From: Paracoccus sp. (in: a-proteobacteria)
Lineage (GTDB): Bacteria > Pseudomonadota > Alphaproteobacteria > Rhodobacterales > Rhodobacteraceae
NCBI GenBank assembly: GCA_030538425.1
Contig: JAUNTZ010000007.1
Location: forward strand, 18,086 to 82,085
Length of the DNA: 64,000 nt
Reading direction: 5' to 3'
Part shown: in pieces, positions 8,658-16,577 of the stretch
Layout of the letters: each line of letters starts with the position of its first letter
Position numbering within the stretch: position 1 is the stretch's first letter
Translations under genes and position numbers: made by a program
The notes under the pieces: model-generated
The model's database searches: none
Told to the model about the DNA's origin: nothing
Seen by the model: only the letters and a program-made list of their open reading frames with translations

Positions 8658-9869
8658 CTACTCCTCCGCCGGCAGCACCGTTCCGGCACATGCCCCGAAG
8701 CCCACACGATAGCCGTCGCCCTGGGCGTGGCCGCGCAGGCTGATGGTGTCGCCGTCCTCGATGAAGAGGCGCGTGCCGCCCTCGACCTTGACCGGGGTCT
8801 TGCCGCCCTCGGTCATCTCCAGCAGCGCGCCGGTCTGGTCGCGCGCAGGGCCGGAAATCGTGCCGCTGCCCAAGAGATCGCCCACGCGCATCGGGCAGCC
8901 CGAGACCGCATGATGGGCCAGTTGCTGCGCGCTTGACCAATACATCACGTTGTAGTTCGTGCGGCCCAGAACCGTGTCGTTCAGCGCCCATTCAAGGTTG
9001 ATGTCAAAGAAACCGGGGCGTTCCTCATGGAGATAGGGCAGGATCGGGTTCACGCGCTCGGCGCCTGCGCAGCGGAATGGCTCTAGCGCGGCGGTGGTCA
9101 CGATCCACGGGCTGATCGTGGTGCCAAGCGCCTTGGACTGGAACGGGCCAAGCGGTTGGTATTCCCATGCCTGAATGTCGCGCGCGGACCAGTCGTTCAG
9201 CAGGACATAGCCAAAGATCATCTCTTCGGCCTGTTCGACGCTGATCCGTTCGCCCATCCGGCTGTTCGCGCCCACGATGGCGCCCAGTTCAAGTTCCAGA
9301 TCAAGCCGCTTGCACGGCGTCCAGACCGGCCCGTTTTCGCCCTTTACCTGACCCATGGGGCGGTGAATGTCGGTGCCGGACACCACCACCGACGAGGCGC
9401 GGCCATTATAGCCGATGGGCATATGCGTCCATTGCGGCGGCAGCGCGTTTTCGGGGCCGCGAAACAGCACACCCACGTTGAAGGCGTGGTTCTTGCTGGC
9501 ATAAAAATCGGTGAACTCGGTGACGGTGATCGGCAGATGCAAGGTCGCGTCGGCCATCGCGACGGTGGGGATGGCGGTCTCGCCCCCCTCGGCCAGCAAC
9601 TCTGTCAGGCGCGCGCGGGTCCGGTCCCAGACCGCGCGGCCAAGCGCGATAAAACCGTTGAGCGCGGGCTGTGAGAACGTGCCCTGAGCCTCGATCAGCC
9701 CCGCCGCCTCACAGGCGGCCAGATCGACGATCCGGTCGCCAATCGCCACCCCGCAGCGCGGCGCCTCACCCGCGACCGAGAACACCCCATAAGGCAGGTT
9801 CTGGATCGGAAAGTCGCAATCGGGCGCGTTGGCGGTTTCGATATGGCTGCGCTGTGGCGAATTGGTCAT
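8658..9869 (-). CDS. fahA: Fumarylacetoacetase (tyrosine catabolism)
   Basis: The enzyme splits fumarylacetoacetate into fumarate and acetoacetate, the last step of tyrosine and homogentisate degradation. The 403 residues match the family length. An N-terminal SH3-like part (NLPYGVFS...PRCGVAIGD) is followed by the metal-binding catalytic domain with TDFYASKNHA (about 128), LDLELELGAIVG with two metal-binding glutamates, FGYVLLNDWSARDIQ with the metal-binding Asp (about 233), and KALGTTISPWIVT. A ribosome site GGGGGA precedes ATG 9869. The MarR-type regulator is transcribed divergently across a 119-bp gap holding a palindrome. Homogentisate dioxygenase is not in the window. Confidence 0.95.
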   Translation of the reverse strand: MTNSPQRSHIETANAPDCDFPIQNLPYGVFSVAGEAPRCGVAIGDRIVDLAACEAAGLIEAQGTFSQPALNGFIALGRAVWDRTRARLTELLAEGGETAIPTVAMADATLHLPITVTEFTDFYASKNHAFNVGVLFRGPENALPPQWTHMPIGYNGRASSVVVSGTDIHRPMGQVKGENGPVWTPCKRLDLELELGAIVGANSRMGERISVEQAEEMIFGYVLLNDWSARDIQAWEYQPLGPFQSKALGTTISPWIVTTAALEPFRCAGAERVNPILPYLHEERPGFFDINLEWALNDTVLGRTNYNVMYWSSAQQLAHHAVSGCPMRVGDLLGSGTISGPARDQTGALLEMTEGGKTPVKVEGGTRLFIEDGDTISLRGHAQGDGYRVGFGACAGTVLPAEE

Positions 9870-9937
9870 CTGGTCCCCCGCGATCTGGTCGGTGGCTTGC
9901 CCTGAAGGCAGGCTTGGCTTAGCCTGCTTCTAGCACG

Positions 9938-9959
9938 AATTGTTTCAAAAGCAACAATT
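9938..9959. promoter_or_regulatory. Candidate MarR operator between fahA and marR
   Basis: AATTGTT at 9938-9944 and AACAATT at 9953-9959 form a perfect 7-bp inverted repeat with an 8-base spacer. Arms of this size and spacing are typical of MarR-dimer sites. It lies in the shared divergent promoter region, so it could control both fahA and the regulator. Confidence 0.5.
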
Positions 9960-9988
9960 AACCCCGACATCTGAGATTGACCTTGCCC

Positions 9989-10444
9989 ATGGATGACACC
10001 AGAGATTTCGACCTTGCCCGTTTTACCCCCTTTCGCCTTGCCCGTATCGCCGAACATCTGGGCAGCGAGGTCAGCGCGGTTTACCGCGCGCGCCATGGGA
10101 TCGGGCGGGCGGAATGGCGGGTTCTGGCGCATCTGGGGGCCAATGGCGCGAATACGGCGCGCGATCTTCAGGGGCTCACCGCGATGGACAAGGTCAAGGT
10201 CAGCCGCGCGGTGGCCGCGCTTGAGGCGCGCGGCTGGCTGCGGCGCAGGCTGGATGAGACGGACCGGCGGATCAGCCATCTGACGCTGACCGAGCAGGGC
10301 CAGGCGGTCTTTGCGGGTCTGGCGCCCGCCATGCTGCGGGCCGAGGCGCGGGCGATTGACGGGCTTGATGGGGCGCAAAAGGCGCGGCTGGGTGAGATGC
10401 TGGACGATCTGGAGCGGATTTTTGGGCTAGACGCCAAGCTCTGA
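9989..10444 (+). CDS. MarR-family transcriptional regulator
   Basis: The 151-residue protein has the winged helix-turn-helix layout of MarR regulators. A helical N-terminus (PFRLARIAEHLGSEVSAVYR) is followed by the DNA-binding core (AEWRVLAHLGANG, then MDKVKVSRAVAALEARGWLRR), the wing (DETDRRISHLTLTEQG) and a dimerising C-terminal helix. Because it is divergent from fahA and shares an inverted repeat with it, it probably represses tyrosine or homogentisate catabolism and responds to a pathway aromatic. That is inferred from context. ATG 9989 is preferred to TTG 9977, though the ribosome site is weak. Its last 18 bases overlap the convergent sulfotransferase gene. Confidence 0.88.
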   Translation: MDDTRDFDLARFTPFRLARIAEHLGSEVSAVYRARHGIGRAEWRVLAHLGANGANTARDLQGLTAMDKVKVSRAVAALEARGWLRRRLDETDRRISHLTLTEQGQAVFAGLAPAMLRAEARAIDGLDGAQKARLGEMLDDLERIFGLDAKL

Positions 10445-11461
10445 CAGCGCCGCCTCACCCGGCGCGCAGGCCGCGAGAAGGGCGCGGTGCTGAGCGGGCT
10501 CAAGCGCGGTCAGCCGCGAGGGCCGTGCCTGCGGCATCGCGGCGGCAGCGGCCAGCCATTCAGGCGGCGCCGCGCCCGCAATCGCATGACCCAGCCGCGC
10601 GGCCTGCGCATGGGGGTCTGCGATCAGCGCCTCATAGCGGATCATCTCGACGCGCGCGCCGCGCAGCCCCGCGACCCCGCGCTGCATCATCGCCGACCAG
10701 AACGCCCCGCAATCCTCAAGGTGTGGCGGGCGAGACAGGATATGGCGCAGCAAAGGCCCGCCAAGCCGCGCCAGCAGCGGCCAGACCGCGCCGCGCCCGA
10801 AATGGCGCCGGGGGTGGATCGGGTCCAGCAGGCCAAGCCCTTGTTTCCACATCCAGATTGCAGGCCAGCTTGGCTTATAGGCGCAAAGCGACAGCGCGGT
10901 ATCCGCGCCCGCGCGCGTCAGCACGACCAGCCGCGCCTGAGGAAACATCCGCCGCAGCGTCGCCGCCGCCGCCATCGACCCGCCCGAGCGTTCCGCCCAG
11001 ACGCGGCCCGCCGAGACGTTACGGGGCGTGTGGCCGGTCAGCCGGTCAATTTCGGCAAAAAGCGCGGTATATTGCACCGATAGCGGGCGTTCGGGCCAAT
11101 CGGGCACGATCCGCGACAGCGCGTCGAAGACACGGTCGGGCTGATCGGTCAGATGCGGCAGGGTGATTGCCAGCAAGGGCGGGCAGTCGAACGGGTCGAA
11201 CCGGCCAAGCCCCTGATGATACAGGAATTCATCGGGCGCGATATCGGGATTGGCCAGCCTGCGCATCATCGGCGAGGGGCGCGAGAGGTGCCGCCACAGG
11301 TCGCGGCCTCCGATAACGTCAGGGCGAAAGGCATGGGCGCCCAGGCTGACGAAGAACTCGGACAGGCTGAGGATGCCGGGATGGCTTCGCAGCATCCGCG
11401 AGATCAGCGTTGAGCCGCAACGCGCCGATCCCAGCAGCAAGGCGCCCTGCATCTCAGCCAT
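10427..11461 (-). CDS. Sulfotransferase-family protein
   Basis: The 344-residue product begins with GSARCGSTLISRMLRSHP, which fits the 5'-phosphosulfate-binding loop of PAPS-dependent sulfotransferases. RLVVLTRAGADTALSLC (about 178) resembles the 3'-phosphate-binding strand and helix. The family transfers sulfate from PAPS to hydroxyl or amino groups of lipids, sugars or small molecules. Its start overlaps the TetR gene stop by 8 bases, so the two probably form one transcript divergent from the KAS III operon. This suggests that the KAS III pathway product, or a related lipid, might be sulfated. The substrate is unknown. Confidence 0.75.
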   Translation of the reverse strand: MAEMQGALLLGSARCGSTLISRMLRSHPGILSLSEFFVSLGAHAFRPDVIGGRDLWRHLSRPSPMMRRLANPDIAPDEFLYHQGLGRFDPFDCPPLLAITLPHLTDQPDRVFDALSRIVPDWPERPLSVQYTALFAEIDRLTGHTPRNVSAGRVWAERSGGSMAAAATLRRMFPQARLVVLTRAGADTALSLCAYKPSWPAIWMWKQGLGLLDPIHPRRHFGRGAVWPLLARLGGPLLRHILSRPPHLEDCGAFWSAMMQRGVAGLRGARVEMIRYEALIADPHAQAARLGHAIAGAAPPEWLAAAAAMPQARPSRLTALEPAQHRALLAACAPGEAALSELGV

Positions 11462-12053
11462 GCTCGGCCGCCAGATCGTTCAGCATCCGCCGCACCATGT
11501 GACAGCCCAAAGCGGCCGGATCGGCGGTCGAGATCATGTCAAGGCGCCCATCGACCGACAGCGCCGCAACGCCGTGGATGGCGATGAACAGCTGTTCCGC
11601 CTCACGCCGGGCCGCTTGAGGGGGCAGGGCGGGCGCAATCGCCGAGACCTCAACCGCAATCTGGTCCAGAAGGCCAGAGATCGCGTCAAGATACCATTGC
11701 GGGAACTCGGGCGAGCGGCGCGGCCCGCCGAACAGGCCCTGAAACAGCGCCGGATTGGCGGTGACAAGTGTGAGATAGCCGGTCGCCAGAGCCTCAAGCC
11801 GGTCCGAGGGGCTGCCTTCAGGCAGGTTCGCGAACAGCGCGCCGATGCGGGCGAAATTGTCGCGATTCACCTCCCAAAGCACCTGCGAGAGGTTCTCAAA
11901 CTGGTTGTAGATCGTGCCCGGCGTATAGCCGATTTCCGAAGCCAGCCTGCGCGCGGTCAGCGATTCCGGCCCGTCGGTTGCGATGATCCTGCGGGCGGCC
12001 TCTAGGATCTGAAGGCGCAGTTCTTCGGGGTCTTTGCGGGGACGGCGGGCCAT
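11454..12053 (-). CDS. TetR-family transcriptional regulator
   Basis: The 199-residue protein has the TetR helix-turn-helix near residues 12 to 55: LRLQILEAARRIIATDGPES, then TARRLASEIGYTPGTIYNQFEN. An all-helical ligand and dimer domain follows. ATG 12053 is chosen because AAAGGATC precedes it and the family starts just before the Arg/Lys-rich arm; the longer frame to 12092 would run into the palindrome. It is transcribed away from the KAS III operon, and two identical-type palindromes lie in the 96-bp gap. It very likely represses that operon and itself, with an acyl-type effector being plausible but unproven. Confidence 0.9.
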   Translation of the reverse strand: MARRPRKDPEELRLQILEAARRIIATDGPESLTARRLASEIGYTPGTIYNQFENLSQVLWEVNRDNFARIGALFANLPEGSPSDRLEALATGYLTLVTANPALFQGLFGGPRRSPEFPQWYLDAISGLLDQIAVEVSAIAPALPPQAARREAEQLFIAIHGVAALSVDGRLDMISTADPAALGCHMVRRMLNDLAAEHG

Positions 12054-12065
12054 GAGGATCCTTTC

Positions 12066-12078
12066 TGAACGCTGTTCA
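12066..12078. promoter_or_regulatory. Candidate TetR operator 1
   Basis: TGAAC-N3-GTTCA is a perfect 13-bp palindrome 13 bases upstream of the TetR start codon. It matches operator 2 in both arms. Confidence 0.6.
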
Positions 12079-12085
12079 TTTATTC

Positions 12086-12113
12086 TTGACATAGGAGCGA
12101 CTCGCTGTCAAAT
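12086..12113 (+). promoter_or_regulatory. Candidate promoter of the KAS III operon
   Basis: TTGACA at 12086-12091 is followed 16 bases later by TCAAAT (12108-12113). It lies between the two palindromes, and operator 2 covers the expected transcription start, so repressor binding there would block it. Confidence 0.4.
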
Positions 12114-12120
12114 CTGTAAC

Positions 12121-12133
12121 TGAACAGTGTTCA
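12121..12133. promoter_or_regulatory. Candidate TetR operator 2
   Basis: TGAAC-N3-GTTCA repeats the arms of operator 1, 55 bp away centre to centre, and lies just upstream of the ribosome site (AGGAGG) of the KAS III gene. Confidence 0.6.
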
Positions 12134-12149
12134 CTAATAGGAGGACGCG

Positions 12150-13190
12150 ATGCAGATCACCGATATTCAACGCGAAGCGGGCCGCGCACAGGCTGCGCCG
12201 GTCGCTTTGGCCATTCGCGGGACGGGCGCCTATCTGCCCCGCCAGCGGCGCGATTCGCGCCAGATCGACGCGCGGCTGGGCTGGCCTTTGGGTGAGACCG
12301 CGCGGCGCTTCGGGATCGAGGGGCGCTATGTCGCCGATGCCGGTGAAACCAGCTCGATGATGGGCGCGGTCGCGGCGGAGCGGGCCTTGCAGGCGGCGGG
12401 AGTCGGCGCGCGGGATCTCGACCTCATTCTGGGCGCTTGCGGGGTGATGGAACAGCCGATCCCGTCCACCGCCGTGCTGATCCAGTCGCGGCTGGGGCTG
12501 GAGGGGACGGGGATTCCTGCCTATGACATCAACGCCACCTGCCTGTCTTTCGTGGCAGCACTTGATCATGCCGGGCTGATGATCGCGGCGGGGCGGGCGC
12601 GTCATGTGCTGATCGTCTCGGCGGATATCGCCTCGGTCGGGCTGGACTGGTCGCGCCCCGAGGGGGCGGCGATTTTCGGCGATGGCGCGGCGGCGGTGGT
12701 GCTGGGCCGCGCCGATGAGGGTGAGGCCGCGCCCGCGCTGCTGGCCACGCGCATCGAGACCTATAGCGAGGGCCGCGAGGCCTGCGTTCTGGCCGCGGGC
12801 GGTACGCGGATCAACCCGGCGCGCGGCATCGCGCCCTCGGACGCGCTGTTTCGCATGGACGGGCAGGCCGCCTTCCGCACCGCCTCGCGGCATCTGCCGC
12901 GTTTCGTGGCGCGGCTGCTGGCGGCCTCGGGGCTGCGGCGCGACGATCTGGATCTGGTCATCCCGCATCAGGCCAGTGCGCAGGCGCTTGACCACGCCGC
13001 AGCACTTCTGGGCTTTGACGACAGCCGGCTGATCAACATCTTTGCCCGCTGCGGGAACCAGATCGCCGCCTCGATCCCGATGGCCCTGCACGAAGCGGTC
13101 AGCACGGGGCGCCTCAAACGCGGGCAGAACGCGCTATTGATCGGCACCTCGGCGGGGGTCTCGCTGGGCGGCGCGGTGCTGCGTTACTGA
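12150..13190 (+). CDS. 3-oxoacyl-ACP synthase III-family protein (KAS III / OleA-like)
   Basis: The 346-residue product is a thiolase-fold condensing enzyme. The catalytic triad is visible as Cys131 (NATCLSF), His273 (IPHQAS) and Asn303 (CGNQIAAS). The Cys-His-Asn spacing resembles FabH. The C-terminal GTSAGVSLGGAVLRY is typical of the family. KAS III enzymes start fatty-acid synthesis from acyl-CoA, and relatives such as OleA condense two acyl-CoAs head to head. The company of an OleD-like reductase and an adenylate-forming enzyme favours a special lipid pathway over housekeeping FabH. ATG 12150 follows AGGAGG. It is the first gene of a four-gene operon whose later members overlap. Confidence 0.85.
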   Translation: MQITDIQREAGRAQAAPVALAIRGTGAYLPRQRRDSRQIDARLGWPLGETARRFGIEGRYVADAGETSSMMGAVAAERALQAAGVGARDLDLILGACGVMEQPIPSTAVLIQSRLGLEGTGIPAYDINATCLSFVAALDHAGLMIAAGRARHVLIVSADIASVGLDWSRPEGAAIFGDGAAAVVLGRADEGEAAPALLATRIETYSEGREACVLAAGGTRINPARGIAPSDALFRMDGQAAFRTASRHLPRFVARLLAASGLRRDDLDLVIPHQASAQALDHAAALLGFDDSRLINIFARCGNQIAASIPMALHEAVSTGRLKRGQNALLIGTSAGVSLGGAVLRY

Positions 13191-13201
13191 GGGAGGAGGC
13201 G

Positions 13202-14188
13202 ATGCGGGTTGCATTGGTGACAGGGGCCACGGGCTGTCTGGGGCAGGCGCTTTGCGCCGAGCTTGCCGCGCAAGGGGTTGAGCTACGGACCCTGTCGCGC
13301 CACGAGGGCGGGCGCCCGGATGCGCCGGTGGCGCGGCATCTGGCGATGGATCTGGGCGCCGCCCCGCCGCCCGCCGATATGCTGGAGGGCGTCGATGTGG
13401 TGTTCCATTGCGCGGCTCTGTCGTCGGCCTGGGGCCGGGCGGCGGAGTTCGAGGCCGCGAATATCGCCGCGACCCGCCATCTGCTTGAGGCTGCGCGTGA
13501 AGCGCGGGTGCCGCGCCTTGTCTTTGCCTCGACGCCAAGCATCTATATCAACGGTCAGGACCGGCTGACGGTTGCCGAGGACGCGGCCCTGCCACAGCAA
13601 TTCCTGACCGATTACGCCCGCACGAAATACGCCGCCGAAGAGGCCGTGCGCGCGGCCAACGGGCCGGATCTGACCACGGTGACGATCCGTCCGCGCGCGA
13701 TTTACGGCAAGCATGACCGCGCCCTGATGCCGCGCCTGCTGCGGGTGATGGAACGCGGGCCGGTGCCGCTGATCGGCGGTGGGCGGGCGCTCATCGACCC
13801 GACCCATAACAGCGATGCCGCCCGCGCGATGGTGCTGGCCGCCCGCGCGCCCGGCCCTGTCGCGGGTGGGCGGGCCTATAACATCACCTCGGGCGAGGCG
13901 CTGCCCTTCGCCGATCTGGTCGCCCGGCTGGCGGGCGCGCTGCACGTGCCGTTGCGGACCCGCGCGATGCCTTACTCTGTGGCGATGGGGCTTGCGCGGT
14001 TGCTGGAAGGGGCGCACCGGGTGTTTCGCCCCTCGGTCGAGCCGCTCCTGACGCGCCATGCGGTTGCGGCGCTTGGGCTGTCGCTGACCTTGGACATCAG
14101 CGCGGCGCGGCGTGATCTGTGCTATGCGCCTCAGGTCGGGCTGGCCGATGGGCTGGCGGATCTGGCGCGGATTTACCGCCATGATTAG
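13202..14188 (+). CDS. NAD(P)-dependent 3beta-HSD/OleD-like oxidoreductase (extended SDR)
   Basis: The 328-residue protein has an N-terminal Rossmann motif (ALVTGATGCLGQALC), a short-chain dehydrogenase active site with Tyr138 and Lys142 (DYARTK), and the LVFASTPSIY strand before it. The segment HCAALSSAWGRAAEFEAAN is characteristic of the 3beta-hydroxysteroid dehydrogenase/OleD branch. A reduction of a 3-oxo group made by the upstream condensing enzyme is the natural guess. It starts 11 bases after the KAS III stop, and its last 8 bases overlap the next gene, so the four genes form one translationally coupled operon. Confidence 0.82.
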   Translation: MRVALVTGATGCLGQALCAELAAQGVELRTLSRHEGGRPDAPVARHLAMDLGAAPPPADMLEGVDVVFHCAALSSAWGRAAEFEAANIAATRHLLEAAREARVPRLVFASTPSIYINGQDRLTVAEDAALPQQFLTDYARTKYAAEEAVRAANGPDLTTVTIRPRAIYGKHDRALMPRLLRVMERGPVPLIGGGRALIDPTHNSDAARAMVLAARAPGPVAGGRAYNITSGEALPFADLVARLAGALHVPLRTRAMPYSVAMGLARLLEGAHRVFRPSVEPLLTRHAVAALGLSLTLDISAARRDLCYAPQVGLADGLADLARIYRHD

Positions 14189-15002
14189 GCTGCGCCTCTT
14201 GCGGGTGGGGTCGTGCAGCGCGCCCGCGCGTCTAGCCCGACCGGGCGCGCGCGGGCGGGCGCGGTTTCCCGCGCTGATCGCGGTCATCTCGCATCCCGAG
14301 CGGGGCGAGATCCTGTTCGATACCGGCTATGGTCGCAGCTTTTTCGTCGCCACCGACCCATTTCCTGAACGCATCTATCGCTGGCTGACGCCCGTCTCGC
14401 TGCCTGAGGAGGAGGCGCTGCCGCAGCAACTCGCGCGGCTGGGCGTCACCCCCGATCTGGTCATCCTGTCGCATCTGCACGCAGATCACGTTGCGGGCCT
14501 GTTCGATCTGGAGCGGGTGCCGCAGGTCGTGACAAGTGGCGCGGCGCTTGATCATCTGGCGGCTCTGGGCCGGATCGGCGCGCTGCGGGCGGGTTGCCCC
14601 AAGGGGCTGCGCGACCGTCTGCTGGCGGCGGGCATTGCGCGGATTGAGGCGCGGGCGCAGGCCGCGCTGCCCGAGTGCCTGCATGGGCTGGCCGCGACCG
14701 GGCATGATCTTCTGGGCGATGGCTCAATCCTGACGGTCGATCTGCCGGGGCATGGCACCGGACAGTTCGGCCTGTTCCTGCCCCGCACGCCGCACGGGCC
14801 GGTTCTGCTGGGCGCGGATGCGGCCTGGTCGATCGAGGCGCTGCGGCGCAACCACCCGCCGCCCCGCGCCGTGCTGGCGCAACTGGGCGATGCGGCGGCC
14901 TATCTGCGCAGCTTTGCCGCGCTGCACGACCTGCACCGGGCGCGGCCCGATATCGCGCTTTTGTTCAGCCATTGCCCGGAGGCTGAGACATGGGTGCGAT
15001 GA
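14181..15002 (+). CDS. Metallo-beta-lactamase-fold hydrolase
   Basis: The 273-residue protein has the binuclear metal motif SHLHADHVAG (HxHxDH, about 95), a further metal histidine in LPGHGTGQ (about 190), the bridging Asp in LLGADAAW and a final His in LLFSHCPE. The length and the LFDTGYG segment before the metal motif resemble the lactonase and thioester-hydrolase branches of the fold. In this operon it could open a lactone or cleave a thioester or ester intermediate; the sequence does not decide. ATG 14181 lies inside the end of the upstream gene, giving an 8-base overlap. The longer open frame upstream is only the shadow of that gene. Confidence 0.82.
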   Translation: MIRLRLLRVGSCSAPARLARPGARGRARFPALIAVISHPERGEILFDTGYGRSFFVATDPFPERIYRWLTPVSLPEEEALPQQLARLGVTPDLVILSHLHADHVAGLFDLERVPQVVTSGAALDHLAALGRIGALRAGCPKGLRDRLLAAGIARIEARAQAALPECLHGLAATGHDLLGDGSILTVDLPGHGTGQFGLFLPRTPHGPVLLGADAAWSIEALRRNHPPPRAVLAQLGDAAAYLRSFAALHDLHRARPDIALLFSHCPEAETWVR

Positions 15003-16405
15003 TGCGGGCGGCTTCGGCTTTTGCGCGGACGCGGTGGGGTGCGGGCTTTGCCAGCCGCGCCGAGATCGACAAATGGCAGGCCCGCGCCATCGCGCGGTTC
15101 CGGCGCGAGGTCATGCCGCAATCGCCCTTTTATGCGGGCTTTGCGGGGCGATGGGACGAGTTGCCGGTGATGGACCGGGCGCAGATGATGGCTGCGTTCG
15201 ACCGCATCAACACCGCCGGTCTGAGCCGCGCCGAGGCCGAGGCCATGGCGCGGGCCGCCGAGGGCGGGCCGGGCGCGGCGATGCGCGGCGATGTGGCGGC
15301 GGGTTTCTCGACCGGCACATCCGGCCATCGCGGGTTGTTTCTGACCAACCGGGCCGAGCGGCTGCTTTGGGCCGGCGTCATGCTGGGCCGGTTCTGGCCG
15401 TGCCCGCTGATCTCACGCCAGCGGGTCGCGCTGATCCTGCGGGCGGATAACCGGCTCTATCATAGCCTTGGCAACCGTCTGGTGAGCTTCGATTTTTTCG
15501 ACGTGACGCAGCCGATTGCGGATCATCTGGCGCGGCTGGAACAGCTTGACCCCACGGTTCTGATCGGCCCGCCCTCGGCGCTTGTCGGGTTGGCGCGGGC
15601 GGGGTCGCGGCTGGCCCCGCGCGCGGTCATCTTTGGCGCGGAGGCGCATGAGCCGCAAGATCTGGATGCCATCCGCGCGGCCTTCGGCATCACCCCGCAG
15701 GTGGTCTATCAATGCACCGAGGGCGTGCTTGGCTGGAGCTGCGCCCACGGTCGGATGCATCTGAATGAGCGGTTCATCCAGTTCGGGCGCGAGGTGATCG
15801 ACGCGGGCTCGGGCGCTTTTGTCCCGCGCATCAGCGATTTCACGCGCCAGACGCTGCCGGTGCTGAACTACCGGCTGGACGATGTGCTTGTGCCTTACGA
15901 CACGCCCTGTCCCTGCGGCTGCGCCTCAACCACGGTGCGGATCGAGGGACGCGAGAGGGACGCGCTGTTCTGGCCGGGCCGCGATGGCGGGCGGGCCTGG
16001 ATCAGCGCGGCGGCGTTGCGCGATGCGGTGATGGCGGGCGGTGGGCGGGACTGGTCGGCACATCAGGATGCGGGCGGCCTGAGCGTGTGGCTGGATGGGC
16101 CGGGCCGGGGACCGGATGGCCGCGCGGCGATGGCCGAGTCAGCAAGAGGCGCCGCGGCGATGGCTGGAGCCGGTGCAGCGGCTGTAACAGGTGCGGCGAC
16201 GGGGACGGAACGCGAGGTCGTGACACACGCGCGCATCGACGCGGCGGAAACAGATGTGGTGCGGGAGATTGCGGCGCGGATTGGTGATCTGGCGCGGTCG
16301 CGCGGCGCGATCCCGCCGCCGGTCACGGTGAAGCAGGGCTTGCCGGTTCAGACCGAGATCAAGCGCCGTCGCGTGCAGGTGTTCGAGGCTGCGGGGTGGG
16401 GGTAG
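14990..16405 (+). CDS. Putative adenylate-forming enzyme (F390 synthetase/phenylacetate-CoA ligase-like)
   Basis: The 471-residue product shows the adenylation P-loop FSTGTSGHRG (about 107), a TE motif in VYQCTEGVLGW (about 245), an LNYRLDD motif (about 296), and a cysteine cluster PCPCGC (about 306) like those in coenzyme F390 synthetase and PaaK relatives. It should activate a carboxylic acid as the acyl-adenylate. Residues of about 385 to 405 are an Ala/Gly-rich insertion, probably a flexible expansion. A C-terminal Lys (VKQGLPVQTEIKRRRV) may serve as the catalytic lysine. The start overlaps the hydrolase gene by 13 bases. A role like OleC in beta-lactone formation is possible but unproven. 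Confidence 0.75.
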   Translation: MGAMMRAASAFARTRWGAGFASRAEIDKWQARAIARFRREVMPQSPFYAGFAGRWDELPVMDRAQMMAAFDRINTAGLSRAEAEAMARAAEGGPGAAMRGDVAAGFSTGTSGHRGLFLTNRAERLLWAGVMLGRFWPCPLISRQRVALILRADNRLYHSLGNRLVSFDFFDVTQPIADHLARLEQLDPTVLIGPPSALVGLARAGSRLAPRAVIFGAEAHEPQDLDAIRAAFGITPQVVYQCTEGVLGWSCAHGRMHLNERFIQFGREVIDAGSGAFVPRISDFTRQTLPVLNYRLDDVLVPYDTPCPCGCASTTVRIEGRERDALFWPGRDGGRAWISAAALRDAVMAGGGRDWSAHQDAGGLSVWLDGPGRGPDGRAAMAESARGAAAMAGAGAAAVTGAATGTEREVVTHARIDAAETDVVREIAARIGDLARSRGAIPPPVTVKQGLPVQTEIKRRRVQVFEAAGWG

Positions 16406-16577
16406 GCCACGCGAGCTGTCGCCATGTCGCCGACGAAACTGCGCTCTGGATGGTCGTGCTTGCCGATCTGCTCGGCGAGATCACGGTGTTGCTGGCCGAT
16501 ATTGCAGGGCGTTAGGATAGTTCACCGCTTTCTTGCCGAAAGGTGTTGAGGCCGTGGGGGCGGCGCTGCGCGTCGCC
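16406..16577. other. Intergenic spacer with a possible gene remnant
   Basis: An open stretch in one plus frame from about 16406 ends at a TAG at 16512-16514 and reads VADETALWMVVLADLLGE then ITVLLADIAGR. It has no start codon with a ribosome site at its upstream end, so it may be the tail of a decayed gene. I did not recognise the family, and chance is possible. The rest holds nothing notable. Confidence 0.25.

Noticed and set aside
16423-16560. ATG-led short frame after the adenylate-forming enzyme
   Set aside because: No ribosome site, no family, and a competing frame reads as a better but start-less fragment. It is listed only as a possible remnant.
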